Source: Balanoglossus misakiensis (lineage: Eukaryota; Hemichordata). From it: 64,000 nt of DNA. Positions 12,029 to 25,232 of the stretch are shown one piece after another. The notes beneath the pieces were generated by a model. The model was not told the origin of the DNA. It was given only the letters and a program-made list of their open reading frames with translations, and searched no databases. The stretch is from positions 7,998,001 to 8,062,000 of the forward strand of contig CM082581.2 in the NCBI GenBank assembly GCA_040954595.2, read 5' to 3'. Within the stretch, counting starts at the first letter, position 1; each line of letters starts with the position of its first letter. Both the position numbers and the translations under genes were made by a program.

Positions 12029-15000
12029 TTTAAGGTAGTCATTTATTTTACTGTTTTTTCCTCAGTGTACAGTCATTTTATATTTACTAATGTTTAGTTG
12101 TAGTAATTAAAAGTTTCCATAAGCAAGGAAATAACGTGTGGTGTGCCTATTGTTGACCGTCTTTAAATTTGTTGCGTGCTGCGCTGGTTGGTTCACCCAC
12201 CAAAGCGAGCCATTCAGTAAGTCTATTTGCTCACTGCCCTGTTTCGGAACTGAACGGCCAGCGTGCCGTAACACACCTCTAACAACAGCAACCGGAACAT
12301 CTGACCGATCGATTAGCCGAAGTTCAGGAGTTCGTTGCGGCGTCCTTGTCAATTTTCTGTGGCGAGGAGACTAACGGTATCGCGTCACCGATAATTGGCT
12401 ACTTCGTTCATTACAAAGACCTCGTTTATGTTATTTGTTCGAACGCCTAACTATGTGACAGGTCCAGGCTGTTCCAAACGATCACCACACCCCGTCGTAT
12501 TAACAGCTCAGATATTTACACGTCTCAGGCTGTTTCGGCCACACAGAGAACCATATTCTGCCAAACCATAACAGTACATATCACATGTAGCAATGACATG
12601 CGTTCAAACGCCACCCAGGTGGCTAAACTACCAACCATTCTGCATGTCCACATAACCTGTATAAGTGTAACGACCACTGTTGTTGACGAATGAAATCTGG
12701 TCCGGATTTGAATAAAATGTTCGACAATATTAACACCGATTGTACACATTGGATGTGCTGCTAAGCTAGATACTAGTATGCTTGGCTATGATAAAGGGCG
12801 CCGCCTTGTGGTACGTGTGGTACGTTCTATCACGGTATTAAATGAGCGAATCGATAGCAAGGAAAGTCCAGCGCCACCAATACATAAACATGTGTATTCT
12901 TTCGTTATAGTTACCTAAATAAATAACAACGTAAGTTGTTCAATCAGATTGTCCGGCGAGGGCGGTAGTCAGATCATCGTGCAAGACATCCAATGGAGTT
13001 TAGCGCATTCCGAGAGACCGCACACCACTTAGGTGATCGCCGAATCATCTAGTCTGTACAACGCGTCCTTTTTTTCAGCATGAGAAATTAAAATGACAAC
13101 ATTCCTTAAATAGAATGCCATAGATTATTAGTGCAATTAGCGTTGCAAATGCGGCATTCTTGTCGTAAATATGTCTTCAACCCGATAAAATCGTGTACGC
13201 AAACAGCACGGAAACTTTGACACAGAAACCTTACTAAGATCTCCGGAGAATGCAGTAACTGAATTCTAGAACGGTAAATAACGCTTCTCAAATGTATATA
13301 TTCTGAAATTTCATAATTTAAAATCGAGAATATTTAATGTGGCTGCAGGTTATACAGAGACATATATTCACCAAATATTCATTGATTGGCAAAAGAAATG
13401 ACACATCTACATGTATGAACTTTCACCCAATGACGCGTCATATAAGTTCAATGATTGAAATATTTTGTTTCATTATTTCAGAAAACCTTAAAGTGTAGAA
13501 AATAACTGAATAAGACAGAATTGATGATTACATATGCCTGGAATTTTTAGAGTGATCACAGAAGGGAAAATTTTAAGATTTTTTTTACTAATTTATCTGC
13601 GTATTATCAGGGGTTCTGCCTTAGCGATGGAAAATCAGCTTGGAAAAAGATCTGTCCTCGTGAAACTGTCGACGTTTCGAAGAAAGAGAAAAAATGTCGA
13701 GTCCTTTACACTTCTACGCGCCATATTTTAGATTCTGAACGAGTAGACAAACGTGACAAGTTGTTTGATACTTTGACGACGTTGTAAATCGCTTCGTTGT
13801 CCATAGCACTGAAATAAATATGGGGGCGATAGCCACTCTTCGTAATGGTAAGAGATGAACGTTCGATATCTTGTTTTCACTTCAAATCTTTACCGACTAC
13901 TACCGACTGTTCTTGTTTCTTTTCATTTTTGACTTTTACCTAACATACCGAATGGTGAATATTCGAGAGAGATTTTCGGGAGTGGAACATAGTAGAACTA
14001 AACATTAACAGATGTTTACTGCTTTTGTGTGAATGTGGATGTAGATAAGAAAGCATTACTGCTCACTGCAGATCTGACTGTCTGTTTGTCTGTCTGTCTT
14101 CGCGCGCGAGTGTCTATGTACATGTATATGTGTGTGTGTCAGTATGTGTACCTGTGTTTGGGTTTAAAGCATCAACTCTCTGGTTACCATCAATTTTTCT
14201 CGTCACATTTAAAGGAGACCTGTCAAATAAATCTACATTTATTATCACGACGTAGCGCATTTTAGATTGTTAATTTTTAAATACTGCCCAGTGGGTCTAT
14301 TAAAACATATACTATGTTCCCAGTCTGCGCGACTTGTCAGCAATTTTGCACGTTATTCTCTTTCTTTTTTGGCACTTAGTCTTTCTCGGTTTTGTAATCA
14401 AGGGATGGGGGAACGCATACGTACATTAGACAGCGAAATAAGAAACGCATTGTATAACTGCTGCTTTTACGCCAACTGATGCCCTATGATTGCAGACACT
14501 TGAGACGTGAAATATCGAGAAGCTGACAGGGGCTCTGATCGAGACTGCCTGCGCTTCCCTCCCCAAAAAGTTGGGCGCGCCCAGGGCCGGTTTTCCCACG
14601 CTTTGAGGCTCTCTGTTTCCCATTGTCGTCCATTCCCAGAGTCGACTTCGCGATAAAGGAAGGGGATTTATCATTATGTGACGTCTTTTCAATGACCGTA
14701 CTTCAGACCCTAAGCACTGTTCTTGTAAAATGCACTGATAAAAAGAAATAGGCGAAGGCTGGGGCTAGGAATTGCTATGGGGCTGACTGGAGCGCCCAAA
14801 GTGGTGGCGAAGATAAGACGATAGCACACTACAAATGCATTAATTGTATTGCATTGAATAACGTTGTGGGAGAAGTCTGTGTTTACTCACTGTAAGTTGC
14901 TGCTATCGTCGAACAAAAAAGCAAATTTTTTTTGTCAAGGATTCGCGTCTTTTACTGACTGTTCTCTGTTGTGTTTTGCTGGAAGCAAATGACGTTTCTA

Positions 15001-15762
15001 TATTGCATAGTATCACAGTCCCTATCGATATTTTATTTTACGAGAAAACGATTTCCGTCGCGAAATTGTATGCCAGAATTCTGAAATTCTATGCTAAAAC
15101 TAGTTTTAAAGACCCGAATTTTGATATTGACAATAGCGACGAGATATTGCAAAAAAGAACAGAGAATTAACTTTCGATAAAGAAGTGATGTGTTGACCCA
15201 TTTTTTATTAATATTACCACGATGAGATAATCGCATAGCGAAATAGAAACGTAATTATCACATAATTTATTAAGCGCGTGTCGTTTTTTGTTTTGTTTAG
15301 AATTTTGGGTATGGTTTTAAAGGGAGTGGTGTAATTGGGGCCACGAGAGGGCGTGGGAGCAGTTTGCAAAAGTCAGATATCGATATTGGAGATTAAAAAG
15401 TACGAAAGTAGACAGTTGGCAGAGAAAATGGCATATTAGTGCTGCGCTTCGACTGAAAAGTAAACCATAGTATCTCTATTATTTCGAAAGCTTTGAATTT
15501 CGTCAGTCATGGTGTACGTCTGGTGCTTCGCACAATATAATACGTCGGTGCCATGTGACAAGACCAAGTCTATGACAGAGTCAGGAACATTGAATGACTG
15601 ATGGTACCATTATTAACTGAAGTGTTTCGCTTAGTGGTGTCCAGGTTGACTGATGGAATGAATCAAAGATACAGTTTGAGTTGAAAAATGAAACGGGCGT
15701 CTTTTTTCTATTCAAGTTAAACATCTATATGCACTCCTCCGTGCATACGGTGAATGTATCCT

Positions 15763-15763
15763 C

Positions 15764-15819
<56 letters not shown>
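15763..15819. repeat. (GACA)n microsatellite
   Basis: A nearly perfect run of about 14 GACA units. Confidence 0.96.
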
Positions 15820-18050
15820 GATAATACGAGGCACTCATGGTAGCTGCCATCGGTTGCGTAACTTCTGAACCGCATAATTGGTCAGTTTGTTGTCGTAATG
15901 ATTGATCGATAGTAACTTATTTTCTTGTTTACTTTGATATGCTACTAAGTTAATTTGTGGGTCGGTTGATTTGTTTGTGTTTGCAATTTAAATGATAGTT
16001 TAACTACCAGTTCTAGTGCTGCCGTGTGGTGATTTATGGTCAGTTTTGACAGCGGAAAGAAAACTCCTTGGCCTGAAGGCAAACCATTTCCCTCCTGAAC
16101 GGTACTGCAACGCCCAAGCGAAAACTGACGAATCCTGAATGGAGCGGACCTCGCTCTCGACCACCCATCCTGCCAGCTGATCGGGGATCAAAGGGGATCT
16201 AAATCCGAAAGCCCCATCCACGATAATCCAATTATTCGTGGTGTTTTGGGGAGGAGTTGGGCGCTCTGGTCACACGAAATTGTGTCCGTCTCCTAAAACT
16301 AATCAATTAGTTGCCGTTATCAGTTTTATTTTGGCAAACTTTGTTATTCAGTCGTTTAGATCAAGGTCCTGCGACGCCAACAGAGACGAGAAACGTTCTG
16401 TTTCTGCGTCAGTTCGGAATGGAGAGGATTCCAATGGAAGAGACTATTTACACTGACTTGGCCTGTGAAGATTGCCACCCCACAAGTAGTGTGTACAAAC
16501 ATACAGCTGACTGCTAATCGAGCCAGTCGATTTCACCCCGTGTTTGTTTGTATCGGGGTACCAATTTGAAGTCACTTAGATAGCGCTGGGGCCTGCTCCG
16601 CTGCAGCGCTGAGTTTTTGAACACACACACCGGCGCCAAGTGGACGCAATTACAGCTCCACTACATGCCATACACCGCTCAAGTGGATCTCCATCACAAT
16701 CAAAAGTGGTACATTTGTCAGCCAATGGGATGTCGACTTCGCCATCAAAAAATATTTCGTCAAATGAGAGAAAAATGGGAGGAGATGAAACATTACTGTT
16801 GCGACTCAATGTTTTCCCATGGAAATAAAATGGGGGTTTTATGAAAGAATTTGGGGGCATCTGTTGTGGAGGTAAACAAGTGGATTTTCGATAGAATCGA
16901 TAAGTGCTAAACATTGAGAGGTTTGTCAAAATGCATTATACTTCCATACTATGTTATACTTTGGTATAGCATGGTATTAGCATTTGTCCATTACTGAGGG
17001 ATATGTTTGTTTTACAGAAGATGTCATGGAGACGCTCTCTGAATATTACCCTAAGAGGATCTCCATTATATTTTAAACGGAACAGCATTTGTTTTGTTTT
17101 GTTTCTACTCATGAAAATCATAAAATGCTCATCGGCTATCAGCAATAAATGGTACAACAGATCGTAGTTCTTCATTTCGATTTTGAAAAAAACGACGTGT
17201 CACTGTTTACATTTTTTAAAAACTCCAGATGGATGCAACTGTCGCATGTCTGTCAGAAGCCGCTGTGTCTCCAATTCTCAACCGCCCCTCAGAATGGTAA
17301 AGTGCGGATTGTTTTGTTGAAATAAACGCGCAAATGGCGATGAGAATTGCCAGGTACAGGAAAATGCGTATGTACTCTATTGGCAATGACGACTATTCAA
17401 GCTTAAATATACGTCGGACTGCGGCGGTGTGCTGAATATGAGTCGTGAGATAACTGATCACCCCCCCCCCTTGCGATATAAAAAAAAACAGTAGGGTGAG
17501 CCCTGAAATATAAGCGACGGGTAAAACTGTGACGATTGGGTGCTCGAAGTCTCGAGGAGAATATACCAAGTGGGTAAAATTAGCGAGAACTTGATGGCGG
17601 CTTAATGAACTCTCTGTGTCAAGTAGCCCTCCCCGTGTAAAACACCCAACGTGGCCATTTAGAGAATCAAGTGGTGCTCAGATCAGGAGAGAGATTCTTA
17701 AGTTTTGTGGCTGTGTGGCCGACATGTGAAAACTATTTATCCCAGAAGCTGTCCGGTTCAATGTGTAGAACAAAGCGTTGTCTCACAATTTTGCCGTGGT
17801 TGTTTGATTATTGTTCTCTTCAAGTTCAGAAGCGGTGCTTCCCGTCGGTTACATTGACACACTGCACAGAGCAGTGGAGAGGGATTTCGAAACTGCTAAT
17901 TACACTAATTGCGTAAGTATTATCATTATTGGACATCACTGCTTGAATACACATTGTGGATATGGTGACGATTCGGTAGTGGCTTGTGTGACGTGATTTT
18001 TAGATGACACCGAACGGGGCGTCGGCCTGCTGTTGCCACGGAAACAACTG

Positions 18051-19240
18051 TGACGTCACGACACCAACCGTTTGTCTCCTATGATTGACAGTCCTTCCCA
18101 TTAACCAATTTCTCGTTTAGTGGTCACCTTTTTGGCTAAAAGCTGGAAAATCAAACTGGCATTAAGAATTAAATGTGTGACGTCATGCCATTACGCAATG
18201 GACGTCAAGTGTCGCCCATCGAGGTCACGTCTGTCCACACAAGAGCACGTGAAATACACGACGCGAGTGTAAATTTTCGGTGTGTGGTTCGGTATGCCGT
18301 GGAATCCTCTCTCTCTGTCATCGCAGTACTCAAACAACGGAGAGTTTTGATTGGCAGGTGGCAAACAGCATTTTGTGTGGTCTGGGTGTTTGGTCCAAAG
18401 GACGAGAAAAAGAGCATTCTTTTTCTGTCGACGGTGCATATCTTTTCGCGATATATACCTCAACGTAGAACCTAATTTGGTCCCACGAGCCTTGCAGAAA
18501 GCTTTCTCGAGTCGCTGAGACTATTACGGCGTGGACTCGTAGCGCAAATTCCCGCCTTGTTGTGTCTGTCACTGTCCAAATATTTGTTTAATGTGATACA
18601 CACGATCAAGAGTACCCTTTCAAAAACAACTTGCAGAACGCAAGGTTGCAGCGAAAGTGGCAACTTAATCCAGGTCGTGTTTGGAATCGTTCTTCAATTT
18701 GGGACCGCGAGCCACGGCTCTCTGTCGATAGTGCGCCGCAGCTGAAGTAAAGAAAAAGACTGGTTTGAATTTTGTGTGTATTGATAGAGGTTTTCTGGGT
18801 ACGATATCGTTATACTTGATAAATTTTGATTCGGGTCATTTTATTTCCGACCTTTAATATTTGTTCTTCAACAAAAACAACAACATATTCATGTATACTA
18901 CTCCCCCAGTTCTCGTTCCCAAATTGCAACGATAGATGACCACTTTCCTACAGCTCACAGTATACAACATCGCCTGTCACGTGCAGTGATCAATACCAAG
19001 AAGACATATTGTTCTTCATATTCGACTCTTTTGTTATCTTATTGATTTTCACTTTACCGCTGACGTAGTGTTCAGAATCTTTTGCGCTTGTTTCAAATAA
19101 TGTTCGTTTTCAGTCTGGTAAAAGATTGGTGTGACAAGATTATAACGAAAAATCATGGATGACGAATTTAATAATTTCTGGCACAACGACCTTCTTGTCT
19201 GTACAATATGTGGATTGACAGAATCCGTCAAATGACGTCA
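18051..19240. promoter_or_regulatory. Cluster of three consensus CRE sites
   Basis: The full palindromic CREB/ATF site TGACGTCA occurs at 18051-18058, 18178-18185 and 19233-19240. About one copy would be expected in 64 kb at this base composition, so three within 1.2 kb is notable. The other two full copies in the window are at 47884-47891 and 57172-57179. A regulatory role is inferred; no gene start is recognised beside the cluster. Confidence 0.3.
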
Positions 19241-22200
19241 ATGGTTCAAAATAAGTGCAAGGATGTACACTTCCCAGTAAATATGAAAAGCCAAATGTTA
19301 AGTGCGCTATAACCACGGGTGAAGGTCAACGGTGATAAAAAATTTAACTGGAGGTCGGTTATGGAAATGTATTTTTTCTTATCGGGTTCCATTCGAGGAT
19401 TCTTGGTCGAGTTAAAAATAGAAAGTGCCTGGAGCCATTGCTGGCAGCGTATGGCATAGAAAATAACAAACGAAACATTATAAATATGCACTGTGGGCCA
19501 TCGTCACCATGGAGATCGCCATTATAGAGTAGCTCGGACTGTGAATTGGAGTGATATGAAACAGAAATTCTGGCGCCCTTTCTCTTTTTGGTCAAATCTT
19601 CACGCAACCCAAAGCAATGTTTCCCTGTCTGTTGTCGCATGTTTATCTTTCTCGTTTTGCTCTTTTTGGTGTTCCTTTAGGTTTTTCACTGTTGTCATGC
19701 TCATACACACATAAAGGGAATAGACACACATTTTTCAAATCAGCTAACAGATTTTAAAGACCGAAATCAGAGTTTTGTTCTTTATGGACGTCGAAAAATG
19801 CTACCGGTCCCTGTCTGGGTGTCACTGGCAGTTTTGAGCCCATGAAAACAGTTGCCCATCGAGTTTGACCCTTTCCTGTCGCACCACTCACTATACAGGC
19901 CTCGAAATGTCTTTCAATAGTCGAAGGAGCTGACACAATATAAAACGAGCGACGGTGACCATCGAATATCGCGATTTTTTATTTTGAGTATGCTTCCGTC
20001 TGGTATGCCTATTGTCCGGTGTGACACCACGTTCGCCCGACGACGCCAGAAAACCGGGCTTCGGTCAAGAAATTTGAGCCAAAATCGAAACCGAGCCGAA
20101 ATCGAGCACCCTGTACGCGGACTGCACAGGGAGGAAATTGTCCTAACGTGACCCCCAAATGTCTTTTTGGGTGGAGCGGTCAGCTAATTCGGAATATCCG
20201 TCTGTTAGACTTCAAAATCTGTGGGTAAGACCGGATACATCTTGACTGACCCTTATATCAGTGCCCTGTCTCTCTCTGATACGGAGACACATTGGGTGGG
20301 TTGAGAGATTTTTTCCCGTCGCGCAGTTCTTCATCAAGCAGCCCAGTCGTCTGAGCATGCTCATTTGTCCCCGGCGACGGTTTTTTCCCGAGCAGGTAAG
20401 CTTTCGACTCACGGGTGTCCGTCTTTGAACTTTTAAGGTGTCGAGGTCAAAAATGATTTCATCGAGGGGTCGCTCAGAACTAATGGGAGGGTCGTCATTA
20501 TGCGTCTTATATATCCTCCGGCGATTTCACTGTTTTATAACAAAGTTAATGAGTGACGATGACCAGGCCTCACTTTTGACCATCGATTGCGCGCCCTTTT
20601 GCGTCTGCTGAGAACATCGACAGTTTTTTGCCGCACACATCACTCACCTCTTGGGTGACCAAATGATTTAAGTGGCACATTTATGAAACCCTCTAGTCTG
20701 AGATGTTTCTGGTTATTTTAAAATGACAATTTAGAGGCCGTTTATATTTTAAATTGATATGACAACTTTGATTATAGGGTTAGTCATCGCAGAGTGACCA
20801 GGCATTTGCTTCCAACACAATGCTTATTTATAATGTTACTAAAAGCCCAGGTAATAAGAAAACTTTCAGATTAGTGATATGTACTTTTGAAGTATAATTT
20901 CGCATTTAACGATAAACAGATATTATTGTGAATCATCCTTCAAGACAGAGTCGACAACGTGTGATTGCTATTTGCATCTAGAATAGATAAATTTGAATCA
21001 TCCTTGCTGTCACGGATCAACGAAAAAACCCTCCGCATATGTTTGTGTGGCATGTGATTACTTCTTTGGCGCTGGCATTGGACTAAGTTTTTATCTTGAC
21101 AAAACTTTTATAGCGACCATGATACTTTATAATCCAGAATAAATTATCATACATGGGTTATGAACTAACATTCATATGAACTGGCGCTAATTTTCAGTTA
21201 GGTGTGCGGTTCTGTGCAATGCGTTCTAGAATTATTTGAAAAATTCAATATTGACTGATAATCCATGCTTAAACAATCCATAGATTCCTTTTTAAGCAGA
21301 GGTGCGACTCTTTGAAGATGTTTCAAATTTGTGATTTTATGTGCGCAGGTTTCGTACAAAGCAAATTATTATTATAACTGCCAAGTAGTTAAGATAATTA
21401 TCAAATATTATAAATATAATTCAATCGATGCCCAGAAATTTACTCCATAAACTGTAATTTTCTGCGCATTCTAAAACTCCGACTTCCAACGCCAACAACT
21501 CAGCTTTTGGTTGATATAGCCCAGTGTTGATTTTTTTTGTTAGGCGCCTCTTGGAAGACGAGCCATGTTTACTTTCTCACTGAGTTATCATAACAAACTC
21601 AACATCTACCTGCGGAATGCAAATATATATTGTTCGTGTTAACACAGCGTGTAGAAAAAGCAGTGCGTAAGCGGACAAGTATAGGCACATTTCGATTTCA
21701 ACCGCACTCCTCCAGAATGTTGTTACGCCATGAGAAAGAAATCATCTCTGCAGCGTCATTAAAACATCAGTCACGAAATTCTACTGCTGGGAAAACAAAC
21801 TGTGAGACATGGATAAATGGCTGGGAGTCTTTCATTGCACAACGAATGTGTGTGTGTGAGTCATTCGGGAGCGAGTGCATTTTCGGAAACGGTTTTTCAA
21901 TCGAATTTAAAAATCCGGTTTAGTATGATTAAGATAACGGCAGTGATGTGGTTGGTTTGGTAGTTTAGTTACAGATTGTGGTTTTGTTGTTGTTTTTGTT
22001 TTGTTTTCTATCGCGATGTTGTCATTGAAATATTTCAATGCTGCAAACCAAATACGTCTTTGCTTAGCTGTATGATACTGGAGTCTCCTTTTTAACACGA
22101 TTTCAAAATTATCTGCAACACAGTTGGCAAAAAAACACGTTTGTGAAGAAGCGTTCTCTGGTACTTGGGTGCACGTGTTTATATATAACATTCCTATACA

Positions 22201-25053
22201 CGATATAATCGCCAATATTATTTCTTCATTTCAATGGCTATTATTGTCCCATGTTGTCTATTTTCACGGTAAATAATTAACTGCCACCTTAACAAACTAA
22301 CGAATGCGTAAAGACATGCGAGAAACGGCTTGTACGTAAGCATAGCAAATGAGTTCCATATGTGAGAGACGCCGTGAGAGTTTACTGTCGTTTCTGGGTT
22401 GAATTGGAACTTTCTTGTGGTGGTATCGAAACCTTATTAGAAGATGAATTCAATAATTAAAATTTACAATTAGGCAGTCAAATTGGGTGCGGTATTCCGC
22501 AGGACGCGTCAAGATGAAAATTATACTTAATTAAAACTAATTCCAGGATATTGCTAGGTTAGCAGAATTAAGTCCTATGCATATAAAAGTAACTATTTCA
22601 AAACGTCCTTAAAATCTGTATATTTTCGTCATATCGCGTGATTAGGTGAAATACCGACTGCTTTATATTAAACAACCCAACAGTTATAATTGTTTAGGTA
22701 TCGCTCAGCTACATGGTGCGTGCGTTTTGAAAGATTATTGAATCCGGTGACACAAAAGCTTTCAATTTTTCAAACTGAGTAATCTGAATCGTTTTACGTT
22801 TATTTTACTGGAGCGATTAACATGTGAACGCGAGATGTTTGATCGCCCTGGCCAGACAACAGTCGGCTAGTTCAAGCGTCAACGGCAAAACGACAGCACA
22901 CGTGTCGTTTTGGTTTCTGCTCATCCGATACGGTGGCTAGACCGGCCAGTGAAAACACTGGAAATATAAATTTATTACAGGAACGTCGGGTTTCATAACA
23001 AGCCCCGGCTCTACGGGAAATTCAGCGAACGGTGCAAGAAAATAATCAAGCGTGCAGTAGGAAACCCGATCGAAAGCCAACATTTTCCCCAGCTACGATG
23101 CGTACACGCGGATTCACTTTCCGACTTTATGGTTTGAGTCGACTTGACGGCAAGCGCTTCTACACAACCTCTTCCATTGTGGCCTTAATTGTACGTTTTT
23201 TCAACTCCAATTTAGCACGCCATAAAACTCAAGCGAAAAAAAAAAGACGCGACGGCTGATGTCGCTGATTATCCTGCGTTCCGCGAGCAATCTACTCTCT
23301 GGCAAGCGTATCTGACCTTTTGGAGATAGGCAGTGCGAGAGCGCCACATCGTTTATATCAACGCATACAATGGAAACCCGGGTCCCCGCCACAAATTTTC
23401 CCACAAATCACCAGCACGATCCCCGAGTGCAATCCGGCGACAAGCAAATCCCAATTTTCGCGCAAATTATGACATTAAAAGACCCCTCCAGTGATGTTAC
23501 CGGGGTCAAAAGTGTCGCCCTTAATAGGGAATTTATTTGCCATTTCCGACGTCATCATCCCAACCGGCTTCATTAATAACTACTCCACGGTTGTCTATGT
23601 CTGCCAATTTCGACATTTTTTTCTGGAAATCGTCGTCAGATATGCTCAAATTGGTGGCAATGTCACGGAACTGGTTTCTTGAATGCGTGACTCGAGATCG
23701 CCAGTGTTCGCTCTTTGAGCGCTTTTATCAGAATTGAATCGCGCACTTTGTGGCAAATCGTCGAGTTTTTCAACATCTCTTTCGGGCTATTAGTTCGTCG
23801 ATGGATGAGAAAGGGATAGTACGGGACCGATAAAAAGAAAATCACAGTTCGCGGAAAGTTCGCTCGGAGCCATTCAGCGTACATGTACTTTTATCCGCGC
23901 TTTGTTTGCATCTATATTTAAAGAATTAGGCTTCGAGCCGTTTGACACATAAAATCGAATTCGGAAGGGCACGTTTATGAAATAAATCGGTGAAATAAGG
24001 GGTCCCTGCACAACACATATGCTGTCTTTGCTTAATTACCTTTATTTCAATTTATATGTCATGATGACTTATGCCTCTTTTAAAAAGTGCGTTGCTTAAT
24101 TCAATTCACTCTTTCTAAGTTAACCAAACTTCATAATTCGCGTGTGATAGAAGGGGGTGTACAAAAATTATTTTTGAGTTATAGCTAAACTGAAGCCGAC
24201 TTAAATCAGTCAACGTCGATCATGTACAAATAACGTTTTCTTCTGAGAAGAAAGTCGTTTGTAGTGTGTCTCCCTAGTTGTTTTTTTCAAATACATTTGA
24301 TGATGCTAAAAGTTAGATATTTTCGAGGTAATTTATATGCATGATTTCTTACTACCCAATCTGAATCTTGCCTGACAGACAGCCGTCAATGACGTATTCC
24401 TCAATCAATCTCGCAGATAAGCGCTGACTTGTTCAGCGACGCTATAACCCTACAAGATGAAGGGCTCTCCCGGAGTCTGGAAATCCCAGATTGAACGTAA
24501 CACAGTCGTAATTAAATTTTAGCTCGTGTACACTTCGGTCAGCGACGAAGCCACAAGTCGGGGTGACCGCCCAAAGTGCGATACCGTCCCCCATTGACGG
24601 ACAACTAATACGTCTTTTTAGGGGCCTTTGAGAGACAATTATATCGCAGCGGGGTTTCTATCAATAAAAATTAAACGACACTTTATCACAGGAGGGGGAG
24701 ATTGCATCCACTGTACACCAATTTCACCATAAAAGCGCCGCGGGCGTCCGGTAGATTAAAATACGCCCCGTGTATTAGTGGAAGGGTCGAGAGTGGCAAA
24801 TACTTCGGCGGGTATTAGTGATGCGAGCTCACCGCTGTTTCGCATCTGTCAACTCGGAATTGTGCTCAAACATTCAAACATTCACAAAAGACGGGGTCCT
24901 CTCGTTATAGGCAAAGTCGTAATATATGTATGTCTGCCCTTCTCACTCGCGAGATAGTGATAGTGAACGTCACGTTAAGTCAAAACGGATGCTTTAAGAT
25001 TAAAATGGCAGTGATCATAAGCTTTAGAAGTTTCAGTTGTACATATATTGCCA

Positions 25054-25054
<1 letters not shown>

Positions 25055-25144
<90 letters not shown>

Positions 25145-25156
25145 CCATCATCATCA
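25055..25156. repeat. (CAT)n microsatellite, copy 1
   Basis: A CAT/ATC array of about 34 units. It is followed by a 72-bp non-repetitive flank (25161-25232) that recurs after the second CAT array at 29859. The array produces spurious poly-His, poly-Met and poly-Ser frames. Confidence 0.96.
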
Positions 25157-25160
25157 CTAC

Positions 25161-25232
25161 CACTACCACCAATAACAACACAATACACCCGCCATCGAAG
25201 TCACTATCGCAAACATGATCATCACCAACATC
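25161..25232 (+). repeat. 72-bp dispersed repeat flank, copy 1
   Basis: This segment, beginning CACTACCACCAATAACAAC, matches 29996-30067 at 69 of 72 positions by eye, in the same orientation. Both copies sit just downstream of a CAT array, so array and flank appear to form one duplicated or mobile unit. Confidence 0.85.

Larger units (their letters stand above)
12029..24999. other. Intergenic region between Lbx and NK4, middle part, no gene recognised
   Basis: The many short ORFs here lack recognisable domains and appear on both strands at chance lengths. The region contains a GACA array (15763-15819), a poly-C run near 17461-17471, and three TGACGTCA sites (18051-18058, 18178-18185, 19233-19240). 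A stretch near 24540-24850 mixes GC-rich segments with TAAT and TTATC motifs and could be regulatory. A TCF/LEF-like ATCAAAGGG occurs near 16187. No gene is supported. Confidence 0.5.
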
